Made by a program: the position numbers and the translations under genes. Positions 16,301 through 17,839 of a DNA stretch of 17,839 nt are shown here, one piece after another. Every line of letters starts with the position of its first letter. Position 1 is the first letter of the stretch. The stretch comes from Candidatus Woesearchaeota archaeon (GTDB lineage Archaea; Nanobdellota; Nanobdellia; Woesearchaeales; 21-14-0-10-32-9), in assembly GCA_003560545.1 (NCBI GenBank), contig PWLK01000005.1, forward strand, positions 1-17,839, given 5' to 3'. The notes under the pieces were generated by a model that was not told the DNA's origin, did no database searches, and saw only the letters and a program-made list of their open reading frames with translations.

Positions 16301-17839
16301 TCCCGGAAACAGAGGCGTCATCAGACGTCGTAGCGCCATCAGTGTTTGAGCATATAAGAGAGGTCTGACCTCCAGCGGATTCCTTGTACAAATACCAAAA
16401 AGCATCTATACGCCCATCTCCCTCGGAGAAGTAAGATGTGAACTGGACGGTTGAGCCCCCAGGGACTTCTGCGCCATTAGAACCCATGAAAGGACTTGTA
16501 GCACCAACCACTTGAAGGGTTTGCCCTGAAGGTATCGAGCCGGAAACAGTGTTCTCAACACCATCGGTTTCCTGTGCTAATCCTATCTGGCACGGAAAAA
16601 CTGTGCAGTTAGTCGTGCTTGTTTCATACCATAAGCCTGTGTAAATCACAGGCTCTACATTAACGCTTACATTCCTGGTCTCACTTACATTAAAGTTTCC
16701 TGCAACATCGTAGCACTGAATTGCCCATTCATGATCCCCATTAGCAAGGTTTGCGCTCATGCTCTGCTCCGTGTCCCTAGCCACGCTCTCCTGCGTGTTC
16801 ACAACTTCGTTGTTTACAAGGAGGGAGCAGTTCTGTATAGGGGAAGCGTCCGTAACGTTGTAAGAGAATGTTATCACGCTTGACTCTGTGAATTCAGCGT
16901 TGTCCTCAGGGTTTAATAGTTCTATGCTTGGAGGAGTTGTATCTACATGTATATTCCTGTTGCTAGGAGCGAACATGCTTGCTCCTGTATCATCCCAGCA
17001 CTCTACGTTCCATTCATAGGATCCGTCACCTGAAAAAGAAGCGCTCAAAGTATTTGTTACGCCTTCGTTAATATTTGTACTAGTGTTTTTTATGCTCCAG
17101 CCTCCATCGCTTGTGTAAATAGAACAGTTCATTATGTCGTTGTCTTCATTTACAGGGATGTATTGGAATTCCTGCACTAGATTACTCGTGATATAGTTGT
17201 TAGGAGGGCTTTCAAGGCTTATTGAGAAAGGACCTGGCTCCGTATAGTTTATAGTGTAAGATATTGCGTCAATATCAAGGCTTATAGCTACATCCCTTCT
17301 AGCGTTACCCGGCGTGCTAAAGGAGAAAGAAGTGTTTAGGTAAACGTAGTACGTGCAGTAGTCAGGCCAGTTATCACAGTTGCTGTCCGTGAACGACTGG
17401 GGTCCTGTTGTGTCTATGTTGTTATTAGTCCAGGTAAATGATTCTGTGCCTGAAGCAGTGCTGCTTCCTACTAATATCTCGTTTCCATTCCCAGGTGTCT
17501 GGTCGTGGTCGTAGTAACCTTCCTGGGTTCCTGAAGGGCTTTGGATTCCCCCGGAAGTTGTTAGTGTAAATGTTGCGTTATAAGTTATTTCTTCCAGGAA
17601 GAAGCTCGTTGCGTCCTCAGGTATGTCTATCGTGTGGACGCAGTACACGTCGCATGACAGGGTTGCATCCTGAGAATTTATTACTTCATCAATGCACCCG
17701 CATTCAAAAGTTGTATTGGTTTCGCTGAACAACGGGTCTTCAGGTGTCAGAGTAAAAGTATATGTTTCTCCTGGCGTGATATCCCTGACGCGTTCCCAGT
17801 AGCCAAAGCATTCCCTGGTTGTGAAGTTGTAGTCTTTGC
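9459..17839 (-). CDS. Giant Ig-repeat surface protein with two CARDB domains and cap (5' partial)
   Basis: At least 2792 residues. The frame stays open to the right edge, so the true start and signal peptide are outside the window; a TTG at 17732 is not the start. Numbering from the edge: a C/W motif with ITPGETYTFTL at the very start, matching residues ~319-350 of the 2485-residue protein; a Cys-rich region to ~201; two Ig domains (202-395); a 289-residue region without the Ig motif (396-684); twelve Ig-like domains in A-B alternation (685-1824); CARDB 1 (1825-1937); six Ig-like domains (1938-2495); CARDB 2 (2496-2607); a 185-residue cap (2608-2792) ending FYTEIK, stop TGA. All sandwich domains suggest a long extracellular rod, very rich in N-x-S/T sequons. 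No C-terminal membrane helix is visible. Surface-layer or adhesin function is inferred. Confidence 0.9.
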   Translation of the reverse strand, partial: KDYNFTTRECFGYWERVRDITPGETYTFTLTPEDPLFSETNTTFECGCIDEVINSQDATLSCDVYCVHTIDIPEDATSFFLEEITYNATFTLTTSGGIQSPSGTQEGYYDHDQTPGNGNEILVGSSTASGTESFTWTNNNIDTTGPQSFTDSNCDNWPDYCTYYVYLNTSFSFSTPGNARRDVAISLDIDAISYTINYTEPGPFSISLESPPNNYITSNLVQEFQYIPVNEDNDIMNCSIYTSDGGWSIKNTSTNINEGVTNTLSASFSGDGSYEWNVECWDDTGASMFAPSNRNIHVDTTPPSIELLNPEDNAEFTESSVITFSYNVTDASPIQNCSLLVNNEVVNTQESVARDTEQSMSANLANGDHEWAIQCYDVAGNFNVSETRNVSVNVEPVIYTGLWYETSTTNCTVFPCQIGLAQETDGVENTVSGSIPSGQTLQVVGATSPFMGSNGAEVPGGSTVQFTSYFSEGDGRIDAFWYLYKESAGGQTSLICSNTDGATTSDDASVSGTCSPAGDVWIESTDRLYYHIYLENDHPNQARSFTHVVDHPSSFVDIHDFMQIGTLSSFLLQPNESLFVGQGENFTLSCEVDCYMGNCLDIEVYAQSNETGSWNNVGGSGTITLGDGQSNPETPADLFNESVNVTFTLEGGTPGSAHVRCLAESKYSTAPSDSEEVNVMTTQEPVVTLDYPENDSWINDDPVEFLYTPQTFSEIDECSLYINGAWNQTDTGAQENVQNSFFVSGLGEERYNWSVSCTDIGSLTGNSTTFYFDIDRQAPYNLTVHFPEDNANITSSSVDFSWTVQDLRSPNMTCELYIDSALNQTVTSFNDTQTFTTVEGFDIGSYTWQLSCFDLAGNQNTTDLFDLTISDVPPNVTLISPENYTGVNTTTATLEYNASDGFGIQECSLYVNNTWNQTDTNINVNGLNSFSIPVEESQYSWRVECLDVNNNVGASDEWVFFGDFTPPTIDLHTPENDSYFNHSTIEFSYTAFDNWPPLTCTINFNDEPNITTNATSGETVFETGTGYPDGFNYWNVMCIDIGGNIGFSDTWNLTINQSPVVTQDFPSNNTHLSVSDLDLLYTPLDNDGFEYCELYINGLFNQTNSTNITSGVQSNFSLISLDEGFYDWSVMCVDAGVFSNTGSTPNKTFVVDRTPPSIELLDPSPDQVVNESSYNFMWNATDNLAENLTCDLYIDGVVNATNITSLNGEIANYTVDGFITDDYNWSVACSDQAGNWNMSETNNFSVIIPPRVDLVSPANNTGDLLRNVTFTYIPSEGTMDFPSCTLFLNGEPNQTDTNIDPGVDNSFLVTDMDDGAYYWNVQCVDTNSLTGMAESDWVYYVDTEPPYNIDLLNPLNNTVETANNVSFTFLVEDEVSPELSCDIYLTEEGDTFPIAESLLVPNGTEYTFNYLLGDGNYSWFVDCTDKAGLFNISDEYFFEVDAPPNVTLMSPANDTWFDTDSVTLTYFPEDDFNIVSCELFVNGESNQTDSIILNKQNNTFELEDMSPGEYNWTVACTDTDANTYAPPNWTFFVDLDPPVITLHNPLIDELLETSTVTFNWTATDDLSPLMMCDLYVDGVENRTGIIVNNSEPHQEVVSGFPDGDFNWSVMCADLANNTDMSETRNFSVQEPPTVILGDPPHNYRNNTVNMTLFYTAFDNSGEIDECTLLLNGVPNITSTNITHGVEHNFTLTNLTSDSYDWDVQCIDPSSNVGVNGTPKSFHVDLDPPIITLLEPEFDETFNFNNITFLWNAVDFNESIPISCDLYVTDPLGDRFIENITGFSGQNFTHTVPELEDGEHFWNVTCTDDLGNTDTSDTWRFVINQPDLYIDETRISFNNTNPDLFELLNITANVSNIGGISAFDVLVEFWQGHPNEGGVFIGNDTGDVAFNGSTIFSVNWSIPEGLHEIHVLVDPYDEIDELNTSHNNASVNISVLRSMINIPLNESIFSNDEVELNFTLQDYTNGMINYTVFIDGSPSVYEGQVLDNASESIIIEFNEGVREIMVRATDYLGREKDSELVTITIDLTPPVPVINTLNETWFNHSEPEINFSVSDNLASTINYTLYVNGTPDITGNASNPETIVESLSSLPDGTYQIILEAIDEAGNAANSTPITIFVDTEPPTIILESPDDAANFTTRDVELNYTVFDNMASTAVCEINVSGTSHGPFSVGVGVEQSFLAENLVEGVHHWNVSCTDQANNWNISETRSFNVFIPPNVTLLSPPDGYWSNESTNTFTYNVSDDTGIQECSLYLNNDLNQTNTSVQNNAVNEFTVESMAGIYDWRVECTDTTIFQSVGVSDEWTLNVDIEDPVPNITTQNNTWFNSEPVIDFVITDNLSPTINYTLYVNNTNMAEGTAQNGTPLSETLTGLSDGAYEVILEATDLAGNTANTTPIIIYQDTEAPFINLNYPDDEENITSTSVNLSFTPTDNMAEYLMCSVTLNEDLIEENLNVTNNEEEIVELHNMSGGLYHWNVTCTDQAMNTNTSETRSFFIPIPDISVNASEIFFSNEMPSEGENITITATIRNIGGSPAEDFDVQFWEDEINVTGNQIGSDINIPFLDVNESVNVTVNYTTVVGTTEIFVYANPDQRVIEETYDNNIASRNITVQFWHYAMGTTNDTLQVTDASTGLLFDWAVENSTGSNIYVTDYDSDISWMDLQALGRNTNNDPSPLDFEALDIALGSTNFSDSVNLTYTFNGEPAETESFDIFGTIIENVPVHNSTNNSNFKTGILWDYSTGGTQYDGTHNIVFITKVNKGMPGFNSTNDFEIRIPATLPGYQGPDTDRVVFYTEIK
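9463..9471 (-). promoter_or_regulatory. Shine-Dalgarno GGAG inside the upstream gene's last codons
   Basis: Sense-strand GGAG (9471-9468) lies 5 bases before the ATG at 9462-9460. It falls within the codons for the final T-E-I-K of the upstream protein, whose TGA overlaps the ATG. The arrangement points to coupled translation. Confidence 0.7.
10353..12026 (-). repeat. Second Ig array of the largest protein, order C-C-B-A-C-B
   Basis: Six domains lie between the two CARDB domains, starting at 12026, 11756, 11477, 11198, 10913 and 10637. Type C lacks both cysteines and has INYTLYVNG with ILEAxDxAGNxAN. It occurs at 11756 and 10913, and in a diverged form at 12026. Type B (HWNVSCTDQA, SETRSF) follows each of the two good C copies. 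Type A (CSLYLNNDLNQT) sits between the pairs. This reads as a duplicated C-B pair flanking one A domain. Confidence 0.75.
12027..12365 (-). other. Internal CARDB-like domain of the largest protein
   Basis: 113 residues starting PDLYIDETRISF, with VSNIGGISAFDVLVEFWQG and the family's ending pattern VDPYDEIDELNTSHNNASV. It sits mid-protein with no cap behind it, between two differently organised Ig arrays. It may be a relic of a fusion between two CARDB-terminated proteins. Confidence 0.7.
12366..15785 (-). repeat. Twelve Ig domains as six tandem A-B dimer repeats
   Basis: 3420 bases, 1140 residues, averaging 95 per domain. Starts: A at 15785, 15221, 14663, 14093, 13511, 12947; B at 15503, 14942, 14375, 13805, 13229, 12659. 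A domains carry NQT right after the LYxNG strand (NIT in the last) and usually end VDxxPP. B domains favour CDLYxDG and a GFxDGxYNWSV turn, and mostly lack the VD ending. All twelve carry the cysteine pair. Pair lengths are 188, 186, 190, 194, 188 and 194 residues. Confidence 0.8.
15786..16652 (-). other. 289-residue non-repeat insert in the largest protein
   Basis: This section separates the first two Ig domains from the A-B array and lacks the PPxVxLxSP...WxVxC pattern. It has eight or more cysteines, including VFPC, CSNTDG, GTCSPAGD and SCEVDCYMGNC. I see two likely parts: a beta-rich GLWYETSTTNCTVFPCQIG unit with GSIPSGQTL, and a later sandwich-like unit ending AHVRCLAESKYSTAPSDSEE. I do not recognise either as a named family; a binding role at this exposed position would be conjecture. 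Confidence 0.55.
16653..17234 (-). repeat. First two Ig-like domains of the largest protein
   Basis: Domains start at 17234 (GPFSISLESPPNN, 100 residues) and 16934 (PPSIELLNPEDN, 94 residues). Each has one cysteine pair (NCSIY/VECWD and NCSLL/IQCYD). The first resembles the Ig domain that follows the jelly-roll-like domains of the other two proteins in its AFAPSN-type ending (SMFAPSNRN here, AFAPSNHT there). Confidence 0.75.

Noticed and set aside
2012..17050. Many plus-strand open frames of 60-118 codons
   Set aside because: All lie opposite the three long genes, show no recognisable domains, and follow from the genes' codon bias; treated as shadows.
17730..17732. TTG as the start of the largest gene
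   Set aside because: The frame continues open to the window edge with matching protein motifs (C/W motif, ITPGETYTFTL) and there is no signal peptide at this point.
129..17839. Frameshifts or pseudogenes in the giant genes
   Set aside because: Domains run without interruption in single frames and motif spacing is regular.
129..17839. Bacterial (for example candidate-phyla) origin
   Set aside because: Not excluded, but the combination of Ig repeat style, CARDB, DUF2341-like and C/W-motif modules fits DPANN archaeal secreted proteins better.

Overview
The window is almost entirely one block of exported, repeat-built surface proteins, all encoded on the minus strand. It reads from the right edge to the left: a 5'-truncated giant gene (9459 to beyond 17839, at least 2792 residues), a 624-residue gene (7588-9462) and a second giant gene (129-7586, 2485 residues). 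The first junction is a 4-base ATGA stop/start overlap and the second has a single base between TAA and ATG, so the three are very probably one translationally coupled operon whose promoter lies outside the window.

The proteins consist mainly of 90-100 residue Ig-like beta-sandwich domains of the PPxVxLxSPxN...CxLYxNG...GxYxWxVxCxDxxGN type. They are joined to CARDB-like domains, a DUF2341-like domain, a repeated jelly-roll-like domain, and a ~185-residue C-terminal cap shared by the two giants. Domains of this style, with dense N-x-S/T sequons and one Cys pair per domain, are typical of DPANN archaea of the Woesearchaeota/Pacearchaeota kind. That assignment rests on recognising the protein style, not on any search. 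TGA and TAA both serve as stops, so the genetic code looks standard.

Layout: 1-128 is a short, GC-richer tail without a convincing gene. 129-7586 is a giant protein with signal peptide, Ig array, DUF2341-like insertion, CARDB and cap. 7588-9462 is a small partner with signal peptide, jelly-roll-like domain, two Ig domains and a different C-terminal domain. 9459-17839 is the largest protein, carrying 12 Ig-like domains in strict A-B alternation, an internal CARDB, a second array in C-B-A-C-B order, a second CARDB and the cap. A plausible reading is a cell-surface layer or long adhesive fibre in which the two capped giants share one assembly or docking mode and the small protein is an accessory or base subunit. 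That role is inference.

The most notable signals are the dimeric A-B super-repeat, the shared CARDB-cap terminus, the all-or-none behaviour of the cysteine pair, an Ig-like domain apparently split by an inserted module, and a change of wobble-base preference along the same genes. No RNA genes, CRISPR arrays or complete mobile elements were seen.
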